In this document: piece after piece, positions 9,567 through 16,617 of the stretch | How positions within the stretch are numbered: the stretch's first letter is position 1 | Layout of the letters: every line of letters starts with the position of its first letter | Assembly: GCA_964600845.1 (NCBI GenBank) | Contig: CAZRJW010000023.1 | Coordinates: 1 to 18,610 of the forward strand | Direction of reading: 5' to 3' | Length of the DNA stretch: 18,610 bases | Origin: JAGOTP01 sp964600845 | Lineage (GTDB): Bacteria > Patescibacteriota > Patescibacteriia > 2-12-FULL-60-25 | The notes under the pieces: model-generated | Seen by the model: the letters and a program-made list of their open reading frames with translations, nothing else | The model's database searches: none | Told to the model about the DNA's origin: nothing | Program-made: the position numbers and the translations under genes

Positions 9567-9575
9567 CGTGCCTCC
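9567..9575 (-). promoter_or_regulatory. Canonical Shine-Dalgarno site of the lipoprotein gene
   Basis: On the minus strand GGAGG at 9575-9571 stands four bases before ATG (CACG between). It is notable because none of the six plus-strand starts in the window has such a site. Confidence 0.7.
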
Positions 9576-9839
9576 ATTGTGGGCGCCTTAGGGGCGCGGT
9601 TGTCGGACTCGGACGTGATCGGACGAAGCGTATCCACATGGCATATAGCCAGTTTCAACGCAGAGAACAGCGGAATCGGATACAAGAAGGCGTTAAGAAA
9701 AGTCGAATTGTCTCACAAAGAGCGACGAGGACGCGATTGAACGCATACTCTCGGCAATTCAAAAGTACCACAGAACGACGTATGTAATCAAATATAAGGG
9801 TTTTTGTCAATATTGAAGGCCTCTCTGAAGGGTTTGTCT
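9576..9839. other. Intergenic region between the lipoprotein gene and the nusA promoter, no gene supported
   Basis: GC content falls from the lipoprotein side (through about 9620) to an AT-richer stretch by 9780. A 49-codon plus-strand frame at 9638-9787 is very basic but uses codons such as AGA, AGG, ATA and CGA that are uncommon in neighbouring genes, and has no ribosome site, so it is not called. A weak minus-strand promoter-like pair (TTGAAA at 9658-9653, then GATACG at 9634-9629, 18-base spacer) could serve the lipoprotein gene. No RNA gene, repeat or attachment site was recognised. Confidence 0.5.
9782..9810 (-). promoter_or_regulatory. Candidate minus-strand promoter (TTGACA, N17, TTACAT)
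   Basis: A consensus -35 box TTGACA at 9810-9805 is followed after 17 bases by TTACAT at 9787-9782, preceded by TGA as in extended -10 elements. The -10 box matches TATAAT at only three positions. If used, it would give the lipoprotein gene a leader of about 200 bases, which is long for a simple gene. Confidence 0.3.
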
Positions 9840-9868
9840 TTGACTTTTCCTGGTCTTTTCCCCATACT
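9840..9868 (+). promoter_or_regulatory. Candidate promoter of the nusA-yidC-secD-secF operon
   Basis: TTGACT at 9840-9845 and CATACT at 9863-9868 are separated by 17 bases, close to the sigma-70 type consensus. Transcription would start near 9875, leaving a leader of about 84 bases before the nusA ATG. A second possible -10 box, TACAAT at 9931-9936, would give a leader of only about 16 bases, but no good -35 box is seen for it. Confidence 0.45.
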
Positions 9869-9958
9869 GAGCCTCGAGTTGACTCGTTTCCGGTTGGGAA
9901 GCGGGTCACTTTTTTCACTACGTTTAGACCTACAATTTAACTAGATTCTACAACCTCT

Positions 9959-11326
9959 ATGGCCAGTCCTATTTCTCAAGCAATGCGTCAGATCGCGGAT
10001 GAAAAGAACATCCCGTACGAATCGGTCCTCGAGACCGTCGCGACCGCCCTCTCTGCGGCGTATCGCAAGGATTTTGGAAACAAAAACCAGAACATTCAGG
10101 TCGAGTTTGATCCAGAGAAATACGACGGCATGACCGGAGGAATCCGTGTTTTTGATGTAAAACAGGTCGTAGAGGACATGAAGCTCGATGAGGGCTACTT
10201 TGAACGCTTTGACGCCGCGCATGCGCCAAAAAAGAAGGAACGCGAAGAACGCGGCCGTGATCGTGCACCTGAACCAGAAGTGACAGTCACTCCCGTGGAT
10301 GTCGTGACAGGGGATGAATTCAAGTTCAACCCAAAGATCATGGTCATGTTGTCCGATGCGCGCGATATCAAGACCGATTCACGTGTCGGCGACGAGCTGC
10401 GTGTTGAATTGACGGTACCTGCGGCGTTCGGTCGCATGGCCGCTCAGACTGCCAAGCAGGTTATTTTGCAGAAACTGCGCGAAGCGGAGCGCGGCGTGAT
10501 CTTCAATGACTTCAAGGGGCGTGAAGGGGAGTTGATGAACGTAACCGTTCAGCGCCGTGAAGGGCGTGTCGTCTTGATCGATCTTGGTCGTGCGACGGGT
10601 GTGCTTTTGCCAGAAGATCAGATTGAAACAGAGCGCTACTTCCCAGGAACGCGTATCAAGGCCTTGTTGCGCGAAGTGACGATGTCGACCCGTGGTCCAG
10701 AAATTCGTCTGACACGTTCCGCTCCGGCCTTGGTTGGTGCCTTGTTTGCGCAAGAAATTCCAGAAATTTTGAACGGAACAGTTGAAATGAAAGAAATTGC
10801 ACGTGAAGCCGGCAGCCGTACAAAGGTTGCGGTCACAACAAGCGATGACGCGATCGACCCAATCGGTTCGTGTATCGGCCAGCGTGGCACGCGTATCCAA
10901 ACCATCATCCGCGAATTGGCCGGAGAGAAGGTGGATATTATTGAATGGCACGAAGACGCGGCCAAGTTTATCGCTGCTGCGTTGTCTCCAGCGAAGGTCG
11001 AGGAGGTGGAATTGCGTGACGAAGAGCACTTGGCAGTCGTACAGGTGAAGCCAGACCAGTTGTCGCTCGCCATCGGAAAAGGCGGTCAGAACGTGCGTTT
11101 GGCAGCCAAGCTCACAAGCTGGAAGATCACCATCGTAGAACAGGGTGGAAAAGTCGTAGCCGATTCAACTCAGGGAGAGATTGTTGATGAAAGCGCTCTC
11201 GCCGTTGATATGGAATCGGAGCCAGTCGCCAAGCCAGAAACGACCGACGAAGACATCCCAGAAACCGCTGCCGAAGCCAACGAAACGGATACAGAACTCA
11301 AATCAGCCACCCAAGAAGTAGCCTAG
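9959..11326 (+). CDS. nusA: Transcription termination/antitermination protein NusA
   Basis: The 455-residue protein binds RNA polymerase and the nascent RNA and modulates pausing, termination and antitermination. The N-terminal polymerase-binding domain occupies about 1-180 and is interrupted by a charged Lys/Arg/Glu/Pro insert at about 86-108. An S1 domain follows at about 188-242. Two KH domains show GSCIGQRGTRI (303-313) and LAIGKGGQNVRLAAKL (370-385). An acidic tail (400-455) replaces the C-terminal repeats of Escherichia coli NusA. Length is between the Bacillus and Escherichia forms. The ATG at 9959 is preceded by a pyrimidine-rich stretch (CTACAACCTCT) and no Shine-Dalgarno. It is the first gene of a run with yidC, secD and secF. 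The usual neighbours rimP and infB are absent here. Confidence 0.97.
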   Translation: MASPISQAMRQIADEKNIPYESVLETVATALSAAYRKDFGNKNQNIQVEFDPEKYDGMTGGIRVFDVKQVVEDMKLDEGYFERFDAAHAPKKKEREERGRDRAPEPEVTVTPVDVVTGDEFKFNPKIMVMLSDARDIKTDSRVGDELRVELTVPAAFGRMAAQTAKQVILQKLREAERGVIFNDFKGREGELMNVTVQRREGRVVLIDLGRATGVLLPEDQIETERYFPGTRIKALLREVTMSTRGPEIRLTRSAPALVGALFAQEIPEILNGTVEMKEIAREAGSRTKVAVTTSDDAIDPIGSCIGQRGTRIQTIIRELAGEKVDIIEWHEDAAKFIAAALSPAKVEEVELRDEEHLAVVQVKPDQLSLAIGKGGQNVRLAAKLTSWKITIVEQGGKVVADSTQGEIVDESALAVDMESEPVAKPETTDEDIPETAAEANETDTELKSATQEVA

Positions 11327-11351
11327 TTTTTCTCTTTGACCCTTCCGTCGT

Positions 11352-12155
11352 ATGTTCTCTCAACTGTATACCGCTATTTTCCTTCAACCGATCTTGAACC
11401 TCTTGATCTGGTTGTACTCCGTTATTCCGGGCCAAGAATTTGGGATCGCGATTATCGTCCTGACGATCTTGATTAAGATCATCTTGTACCCGTTCACGGC
11501 GAAGCAGATTAAGCAGCAGCGCGCGATGCAGGAGATCCAGCCGCGTATCGAAGAAATTCGGAAGCGCTTGAAGGATGATAAAGAAGCGCAGGCAAAAGAA
11601 CTCATGGCGCTCTACGCCAAAGAGAAGGTGAACCCAGCCGCTTCGTGTCTTCCGCTATTGGTTCAGTTGCCGGTATTCATCGCGCTCTATCGCGCCTTGT
11701 CGCTCGGGTTGGCTGGAACAACGCTTACGTTACTCTATTCGTTTGTTCCAAACCCACAGACGGTGAATACGATGTTCCTGGGACTGATCGATCTGTCGAA
11801 CCCAAGTCCAGTGCTTGCGATTTTGGCGGCGGCCGTGCAGTTCTGGCAGGGGAAGCAGTTGATGAAGCCGCCTGCGGCGACGATCACTGCGCCGCCTGTC
11901 GAAGTCGAGAAGTCTCCAGGAGCGAAGGACGAAGGAATGGCGGCCATGATGAACAAGCAGATGTTATACCTTATGCCGATCGTGACGGCGGTGATTGGAT
12001 TCTCTCTCCCAGGTGGATTGACCCTCTACTGGCTTACGATGAGCTTGTTAACAGTTGCGCAACAAGCGCTTTTGTTACGTCGTTTGCCCCCTCGGATGGT
12101 TCCACAACTCTCTGGACGTGATCAGACGCCACCGCTAGACTCTGCCCAACAATAA
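11352..12155 (+). CDS. yidC: Membrane protein insertase YidC/Oxa1 family
   Basis: The 267-residue integral membrane protein inserts and folds membrane proteins, alone or with SecYEG and SecDF. It lacks the large periplasmic P1 domain of Gram-negative YidC, like the short forms of monoderm bacteria. Hydrophobic segments lie at about 5-24, 31-48, 97-115 and in the C-terminal half (about 149-164, 208-224 and 225-242). The hydrophilic-groove position after the second segment (LTILIKIILYP) is Lys42, where most homologues have Arg. The cytoplasmic helical hairpin is at about 50-90, and VNPAASCLPLLVQLPVF (93-109) is the family signature around the third segment. The gene starts 25 bases after nusA and ends 14 bases before secD. 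No Shine-Dalgarno is seen; the leader is pyrimidine-rich (CCCTTCCGTCGT). Confidence 0.95.
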   Translation: MFSQLYTAIFLQPILNLLIWLYSVIPGQEFGIAIIVLTILIKIILYPFTAKQIKQQRAMQEIQPRIEEIRKRLKDDKEAQAKELMALYAKEKVNPAASCLPLLVQLPVFIALYRALSLGLAGTTLTLLYSFVPNPQTVNTMFLGLIDLSNPSPVLAILAAAVQFWQGKQLMKPPAATITAPPVEVEKSPGAKDEGMAAMMNKQMLYLMPIVTAVIGFSLPGGLTLYWLTMSLLTVAQQALLLRRLPPRMVPQLSGRDQTPPLDSAQQ

Positions 12156-12169
12156 AATTTCTTCTATTT

Positions 12170-14218
12170 ATGAGCGAATCTCCTCGTAGTGCTTCTCGCG
12201 TATCCCCTGTGACCGCGAAGCGTCGTGCTGGTTGGTTGTTGGCTTTGTTCTTGGTGGCGGCATCGCTTGCCTACCCACGTCCATTGAACTGGGCATTGGG
12301 TCAGGTGGGAAAGCTTGTTGGAAGTCCCATGCCAACCATCAACCTTCCGTTCGTGTTAGGTCTTGATCTTGAAGGGGGAACACGTCTGGAATACGAAGCA
12401 GACGTTGACCGTGTCGACCAAGCAGATCGTCGTGAAGCGATTAACGGTGCGCGTGATGTCATCGAACGTCGCGTGAATGCGATTGGCGTCTCTGAGCCAT
12501 TGATCCAAACCATCCAAGCAGGCTCTGCTTGGCGTATTGTGGTTGAGCTGGCTGGGATTAAGGACGTGTCTCAGGCGATTAAATTGATTGGAGAAACGCC
12601 AATTCTTGAGTTCAAAGAGTTGAACCCAGAAACGGCGCGTGAACTGACGGCGGAGGAGGAAACACGTATTAAGAATCAGAATCAACAAGCGTTTGACTTG
12701 ACGCAGTCCCTTCTGACGGAAGCGCAGAAGCCAGGCGCGGACTTTGCAGCGCTCGCTGCGCAGTCAACGATTGGAACGGTTTCCTCGACGAGAGGGGATC
12801 TGGGATTCTTGAGTGCGCGTCCCGACTACGCCGACATTGCAAAAGAAGTGAACGACACCGCTGCGGGCACGATTCACCCTACGGTGATCGAGCGCGCGGG
12901 TTCGTTTGCCGCAGTGAAGGTGGAAGAAATGAAGGAGACAGGTAAAACAGAAGTGAAAGCGCGTCATATCTTGATTGGTCATTCAGAGGCTCAGGTGACG
13001 GGTCTTTCGACGATGAGCAAGGCGGACGCCCGCGCCAAGATTGAGCAGTTAAAAGCAACCTCAACCGTTCAAAATTTTGCTGAACTAGCCAAGCAAAATT
13101 CTCAAGAGCCAGGCGCAAGCCAGACAGCTGGGGATCTCGGGTGGTTTGCTCCCGGGGAAAAGCTCGCGGAAATCGATGCGGTTGTCTTTGCGCAGGCGAA
13201 GGGAACAATTTCGGATGTGGTCGAGACCCCGTTCGGCTTCCACTTGATTTTGAAAGAAGCAGAGCGCGCACAGAAAGATGTTCGCGTACGCTTGATCGAA
13301 AACAAGAAATTGTTGAAGGAGGACATTGTTCCCCCACAGACACAGTGGAAAGACACCAAGCTGACGGGAAAGCAATTGGAATCGGCGCGGATCGAATTTG
13401 ATCCACAGACTCGTGCGCCACAGGTTTCCCTCCAGTTCGACGAAGAAGGATCCCGCTTATTCGCGGAACTCACGAAGAAGAATATTGGAAAGCCGGTCGC
13501 TATTTTCTTGGATGGTGAATCCTTGTCTGAGCCAACCGTCCAGAATGAAATTATTGGTGGCCGCGCCGTGATTACCGGTTCCTACAACATCAACGAAGCG
13601 AAATTGCTCGCTCGACGCTTGCAGGCCGGTGCGTTGCCAGTACCAATTAAGCTCATCGCACAGCAAACCGTTGGTCCAACGCTCGGTGCGGACTCGCTGA
13701 CAAAGTCGCTGCAGGCGGGGTTGGCTGGGTTCCTCCTGGTTGGGATCTTCATGATGTTCGTGTACCGCCTCCCAGGTGTCGTCTCAGTTGTTGCGCTTGT
13801 ATTGTACGCAGCGCTCTCAGCCTCCATCTTCAAGCTGATTCCAGTAACGTTGACGTTAGCAGGTATCGCAGGGTTCATCCTTTCGATGGGGATCGCGGTT
13901 GACGCAAACGTCTTGGTTTTTGAGCGCTTGAAAGAAGAGTGGCGTAGCGGAAAGGGGATGCTCGACGCGCTTGAAGAATCATTCCGTCGTGCCTGGCCCT
14001 CTATTCGTGATGGACACGTAACGATTTTGATCTCCTGTGCGGTTCTGTATGGGTTCTCCTCGTCTGCTATTCGCGGGTTCGCTCTGACACTTGCGATTGG
14101 TACGCTGCTCTCTTTGTTCACAGCGATTGTCTCGACGCGTACCATTCTTCGTTTCCTGGCCCATACGCCGCTGAAACGCTTCACCTGGGGCTTCCTCAAG
14201 CCACGAAATCTCGCCTAA
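12170..14218 (+). CDS. secD: Protein translocase subunit SecD with inserted parvulin (PpiC) domains
   Basis: SecD uses the proton gradient, with SecF, to pull exported proteins out of the SecYEG channel. The first membrane segment is at about 20-36, followed by the conserved LGLDLEGGTRLEYEAD (63-78). The C-terminal membrane block covers about 510-660 and includes the transport motif GIAVDANVLVFERLKEE (574-590) with its conserved Asp578. The extracytoplasmic region is enlarged. Residues about 263-367 are a PpiC-type prolyl isomerase domain: RHILIG with His266, then AGDLGWFAPGE (320-330), then PFGFHLI with His358. Residues about 165-255 look like a second, degenerate parvulin unit (FAALAAQS, RGDLGFL, FAAVKVEEM) lacking both histidines. 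At 682 residues it is longer than Escherichia coli SecD (about 615). It lies six bases before secF and shares its operon. Identity as SecD is secure; isomerase activity is inferred. Confidence 0.95.
   Translation: MSESPRSASRVSPVTAKRRAGWLLALFLVAASLAYPRPLNWALGQVGKLVGSPMPTINLPFVLGLDLEGGTRLEYEADVDRVDQADRREAINGARDVIERRVNAIGVSEPLIQTIQAGSAWRIVVELAGIKDVSQAIKLIGETPILEFKELNPETARELTAEEETRIKNQNQQAFDLTQSLLTEAQKPGADFAALAAQSTIGTVSSTRGDLGFLSARPDYADIAKEVNDTAAGTIHPTVIERAGSFAAVKVEEMKETGKTEVKARHILIGHSEAQVTGLSTMSKADARAKIEQLKATSTVQNFAELAKQNSQEPGASQTAGDLGWFAPGEKLAEIDAVVFAQAKGTISDVVETPFGFHLILKEAERAQKDVRVRLIENKKLLKEDIVPPQTQWKDTKLTGKQLESARIEFDPQTRAPQVSLQFDEEGSRLFAELTKKNIGKPVAIFLDGESLSEPTVQNEIIGGRAVITGSYNINEAKLLARRLQAGALPVPIKLIAQQTVGPTLGADSLTKSLQAGLAGFLLVGIFMMFVYRLPGVVSVVALVLYAALSASIFKLIPVTLTLAGIAGFILSMGIAVDANVLVFERLKEEWRSGKGMLDALEESFRRAWPSIRDGHVTILISCAVLYGFSSSAIRGFALTLAIGTLLSLFTAIVSTRTILRFLAHTPLKRFTWGFLKPRNLA
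12662..12934 (+). other. Degenerate parvulin-like unit within SecD
   Basis: SecD residues about 165-255 follow the order of a parvulin core: a helix with GADFAALAAQS, then RGDLGFLSARPDYADIAKEV, then a stretch ending in FAAVKVEEM. The first strand with its HIL motif and the terminal histidine are missing, so catalysis is unlikely. It may be a relic of a domain duplication or a substrate-binding module. Confidence 0.5.
12956..13270 (+). other. PpiC-type peptidyl-prolyl isomerase domain within SecD
   Basis: SecD residues about 263-367 contain the parvulin landmarks in order: KARHILIG, a helix with NFAELAKQNSQEPG, AGDLGWFAPGEKL, VVFAQAKGTISDVVETPFG and FHLILKEAERA. Both histidines of the active-site region are present. 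By SecD topology this part should face outside the cytoplasmic membrane. Confidence 0.88.
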
Positions 14219-14224
14219 TCTCCT

Positions 14225-15142
14225 ATGAAACCATTTTCTGTTGTTTCGTTGCGCGCTGTTTGGTTCAGTCTGTCGGGCATCATGGTTGCTGTCTCGATCG
14301 CGGCACTCGCGATCTGGGGGTTGCGTCAAGGAATTGAATTCACAGGGGGATCGTTGCTCGTGATGAGCTTTACGAATCGTCCAGCTCCGGCGGAGGCCGC
14401 GGCGGAGATTCAGAAGACGCCAAATATCGAGGTTGGATCGGTGGTTGCGCAGCCCGTCGGTGAAACGGACCTTCAGTTCCGTTTGCGGAGCTTGGACGGC
14501 GCGGAATCGCGTGCGGTCGTGGGTCAGCTGATCGCAAAATATCCTGATGCGGTCGAGCAGCGTTTCGACGCGATCGGTCCTGTCCTTGGAGAGGAGTTGC
14601 GTAAGAAATCCGTTCAGGGATTGCTCGTCATCTTCCTCGCGATTTTGGCCTACATCGCCTACGCTTTCCGAAAGGTCTCATTTCCGATTAAATCTTGGAA
14701 GTACGGCGTTGTGACGCTTCTCGCTGCCTTCCATGACGTGATTGTTCCGCTTGGTGTCTTTGCCTTCTTGGGACACTTCTACGGAATTGAAATCGGAACC
14801 CCCTTCATCGCGGCAATTCTGACGATTATGGGCTATTCGATTACGGATACCATCGTGGTGATGGATCGCTTGCGTGAGAACCTGCAAAAGACCTCAGGAA
14901 CGTTTGCCTCGGTGGTAGACCTCTCGATTCGTCAGACAGCATTACGCTCGTTCAACACGTCGGTCACAACGCTCCTCACGCTGTTCGCAATCTTCTTCTT
15001 TGGAGGATCGAGCTTGCATGACTTCACGTTAGCACTGATCATCGGGATCGCGATTGGGACCTACTCGTCCATTTTCTTCGCTTCCCCATTGCTCGTGACG
15101 TGGGATGCATGGACGCGTGGTCGAGCAGCGAAGGCGAAATAA
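14225..15142 (+). CDS. secF: Protein translocase subunit SecF
   Basis: The 305-residue partner of SecD completes the proton-driven complex that assists Sec export. The first membrane segment is at about 12-32, directly followed by GIEFTGGSLL (36-45). The small extracytoplasmic domain ends near FDAIGPVLGEELR (114-126). Five more membrane segments follow, with the family motif GYSITDTIVVMDRLREN (203-219) that includes the Asp proposed to take part in proton flow, and a final glycine-rich block at about 241-290. Length is normal for the family and no domain is added, in contrast to SecD. The ATG is six bases after secD and is preceded by TAATCTCCT, without a Shine-Dalgarno. The operon terminator follows its stop codon. 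Confidence 0.96.
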   Translation: MKPFSVVSLRAVWFSLSGIMVAVSIAALAIWGLRQGIEFTGGSLLVMSFTNRPAPAEAAAEIQKTPNIEVGSVVAQPVGETDLQFRLRSLDGAESRAVVGQLIAKYPDAVEQRFDAIGPVLGEELRKKSVQGLLVIFLAILAYIAYAFRKVSFPIKSWKYGVVTLLAAFHDVIVPLGVFAFLGHFYGIEIGTPFIAAILTIMGYSITDTIVVMDRLRENLQKTSGTFASVVDLSIRQTALRSFNTSVTTLLTLFAIFFFGGSSLHDFTLALIIGIAIGTYSSIFFASPLLVTWDAWTRGRAAKAK

Positions 15143-15163
15143 AAGGAATGCACGAATAAAAAA

Positions 15164-15199
15164 AGAAAAACACCGCTCTACACAGGGCGGTGTTTTTCT
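15164..15199 (+). terminator. Intrinsic terminator of the nusA-secF operon
   Basis: The arm at 15164-15176 (AGAAAAACACCGC) pairs fully with GCGGTGTTTTTCT at 15187-15199, with a ten-base loop that can close further. The T-run follows the GC core. It starts 21 bases after the secF stop, and its A/T symmetry would allow function in both directions. Confidence 0.9.
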
Positions 15200-15214
15200 G
15201 ACTCGGGAAAGATG

Positions 15215-15223
15215 TGGTATCCT
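15215..15223 (+). promoter_or_regulatory. Candidate extended -10 promoter element of the 15232 gene
   Basis: TGGTATCCT is an extended -10 match (TG, one base, TATCCT). No convincing -35 box is seen. Initiation about seven bases downstream would fall near 15230, two bases before the ATG at 15232, so the transcript may be leaderless or nearly so. Confidence 0.4.
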
Positions 15224-15231
15224 ATGAACGC

Positions 15232-16605
15232 ATGGACGACCTGTTTGCATCTTTCATCGCTTCTCTCGAAGCCTTCCTCAATATTGCAGGAGATGACCCA
15301 TTCAAGGCAATGGGATATCTCTTGTTCGCAGGAGGATATGTCAGCATTATCCTGTGGCTTTTGATTGCCCGGGTGACCGTGATGGTCGGGCTTGAAGTCT
15401 ATAAAGAATCCCGTGAAACAGCGTTCGCTAAAAAAATGAAGTGGGTGTTGCTCCGCATTTCCGTTCCAAACGTTTCCGAGCAAACACCAAAAGCCACAGA
15501 AAACTTATTTGCACAGCTCGCAGGTGCCCACTCAAGTATTTCTTGGGCAGAAGAATGGCGTGATGGTGCCTTCCAGGCGGCGATTAGTATGGAGGTGGTG
15601 TGTACCGAAGGCCAGACAAGTTTTTATATTCGCTGTTTATTAGGGAGTCGTGATTTGGTGGAGGCGGCTGTGTATGCACAGTACCCAGACGCGGAAATTG
15701 ATCTAGTCGAAGACTATTCACGGCAAGCGGGGCCAGAGCATCCACGCTTCCCGGATCCAGATTGGAACCTGTGGGGGTGTGAATTTGTTCCCGTGAAAGA
15801 AGATGCCTACTCTTTGAAGGTCTACAGCGATTTTGAAGATAAAGTTTCCGGGGAGTTTAAAGATCCGGTTGCGGCCTACCTCGAGGTACTGTCGCGTCTC
15901 GGTCCAGGCGAACACTGCTGGATGCAGATTTCTATTTTGCCAACGGACCAGAACGCCTTCCGTAAGCGCGCCGAACCGATCATTAAAAAGCTCCGCGGAG
16001 AAAAAGTCGAAGTGAAAAAGAGTTTGATTTCTGAAATCGCGGAGTTCCCATTCGAGATTGTGAAGGGAATCCTCTCTATCTTTGGGATAAACCTCTCTGG
16101 CGAAAAGAAGGCAGAAAAGAAGGACGAACCTCCAAAGTTGATGCGTTTGAGTCCGATCGAGCGTGACATCCTTGAAGCGACGGAACGAAAAGCCTCGAAG
16201 ATCGGATTTGAATGTAAGATTCGGTTCTTGTACCTCGCGAAGAAAACAGCCTTCAGTAAGGCGCGTATCGCACAAGGGTTTATTGGAGCCATCAAGCAGA
16301 CGAATACCTTCCACATGCAGGCGATTAAACCAGACTTCAAGAAGACAGGGATGAGTTCGGCAATCTGGTTTTTCAAGGACCGACGCAATGACAGACGTAA
16401 AAGCCGCCTCCTCGAATATTATCGGTCGCGTGATGGTGCGGGGGTGAAGCGGTTCTTCCTGTCAGCGGAGGAGCTGGCAACCATTTGGCACTTCCCAATT
16501 CTGATGCAGGTCAAGGCTCCAAGCTTGCGCCAGATTGTGGCGAAGAAGTCGACTGCGCCTATGAACCTGCCCTTTGAAGTCGTTGATTCTTCCGAGTTAG
16601 AGTGA
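15232..16605 (+). CDS. Membrane-anchored protein of unknown function, partner of the downstream ATPase
   Basis: The 457-residue protein has one long hydrophobic segment at about 25-54, with the remainder soluble and probably cytoplasmic. Readable elements include WVLLRISVPNVSEQTPKATE (71-90), a region ending YAQYPDAEIDLVEDYS (148-163), a second hydrophobic or amphipathic patch at about 262-289, a lysine-rich linker (292-302), and FLSAEELATIWHFP near the C-terminus (409-422). That last motif, from memory, occurs just ahead of the ATPase part in related VirD4/TraG-like proteins of Patescibacteria, so this gene and the next may be the split halves of one system. ATG at 15232 is preferred over an in-frame GTG at 15214 because the GTG lies inside a likely promoter element. 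It begins 32 bases after the operon terminator and ends 12 bases before the next gene. The family is not firmly recognised. Confidence 0.87.
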   Translation: MDDLFASFIASLEAFLNIAGDDPFKAMGYLLFAGGYVSIILWLLIARVTVMVGLEVYKESRETAFAKKMKWVLLRISVPNVSEQTPKATENLFAQLAGAHSSISWAEEWRDGAFQAAISMEVVCTEGQTSFYIRCLLGSRDLVEAAVYAQYPDAEIDLVEDYSRQAGPEHPRFPDPDWNLWGCEFVPVKEDAYSLKVYSDFEDKVSGEFKDPVAAYLEVLSRLGPGEHCWMQISILPTDQNAFRKRAEPIIKKLRGEKVEVKKSLISEIAEFPFEIVKGILSIFGINLSGEKKAEKKDEPPKLMRLSPIERDILEATERKASKIGFECKIRFLYLAKKTAFSKARIAQGFIGAIKQTNTFHMQAIKPDFKKTGMSSAIWFFKDRRNDRRKSRLLEYYRSRDGAGVKRFFLSAEELATIWHFPILMQVKAPSLRQIVAKKSTAPMNLPFEVVDSSELE

Positions 16606-16617
16606 TCCTTCCCGCTT

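Noticed and set aside
9651..9668. TCAACGCAGAG resembles the core of a common cDNA library adapter, which would hint at a chimeric join
   Set aside because: The match is only 11 bases and the flanking adapter bases do not match, so coincidence is likely. Worth remembering when checking reads across the island edge.
9009..9740. A 243-codon plus-strand open frame across the GC-rich island
   Set aside because: It is antisense to the lipoprotein gene, and its Ala/Val/His/Arg/Gly-rich translation is a typical shadow of high-GC codons. The minus-strand product has a signal peptide, lipobox and ribosome site.
9638..9787. A 49-residue very basic plus-strand frame
   Set aside because: The length is expected by chance, it has no ribosome site or recognisable domain, and its AGA/AGG/ATA/CGA codons do not match the neighbours.
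9655..9918. An 87-codon minus-strand frame starting near the nusA leader
   Set aside because: It overlaps the likely nusA promoter, has no coherent domain and no ribosome site, and would run into the lipoprotein leader.
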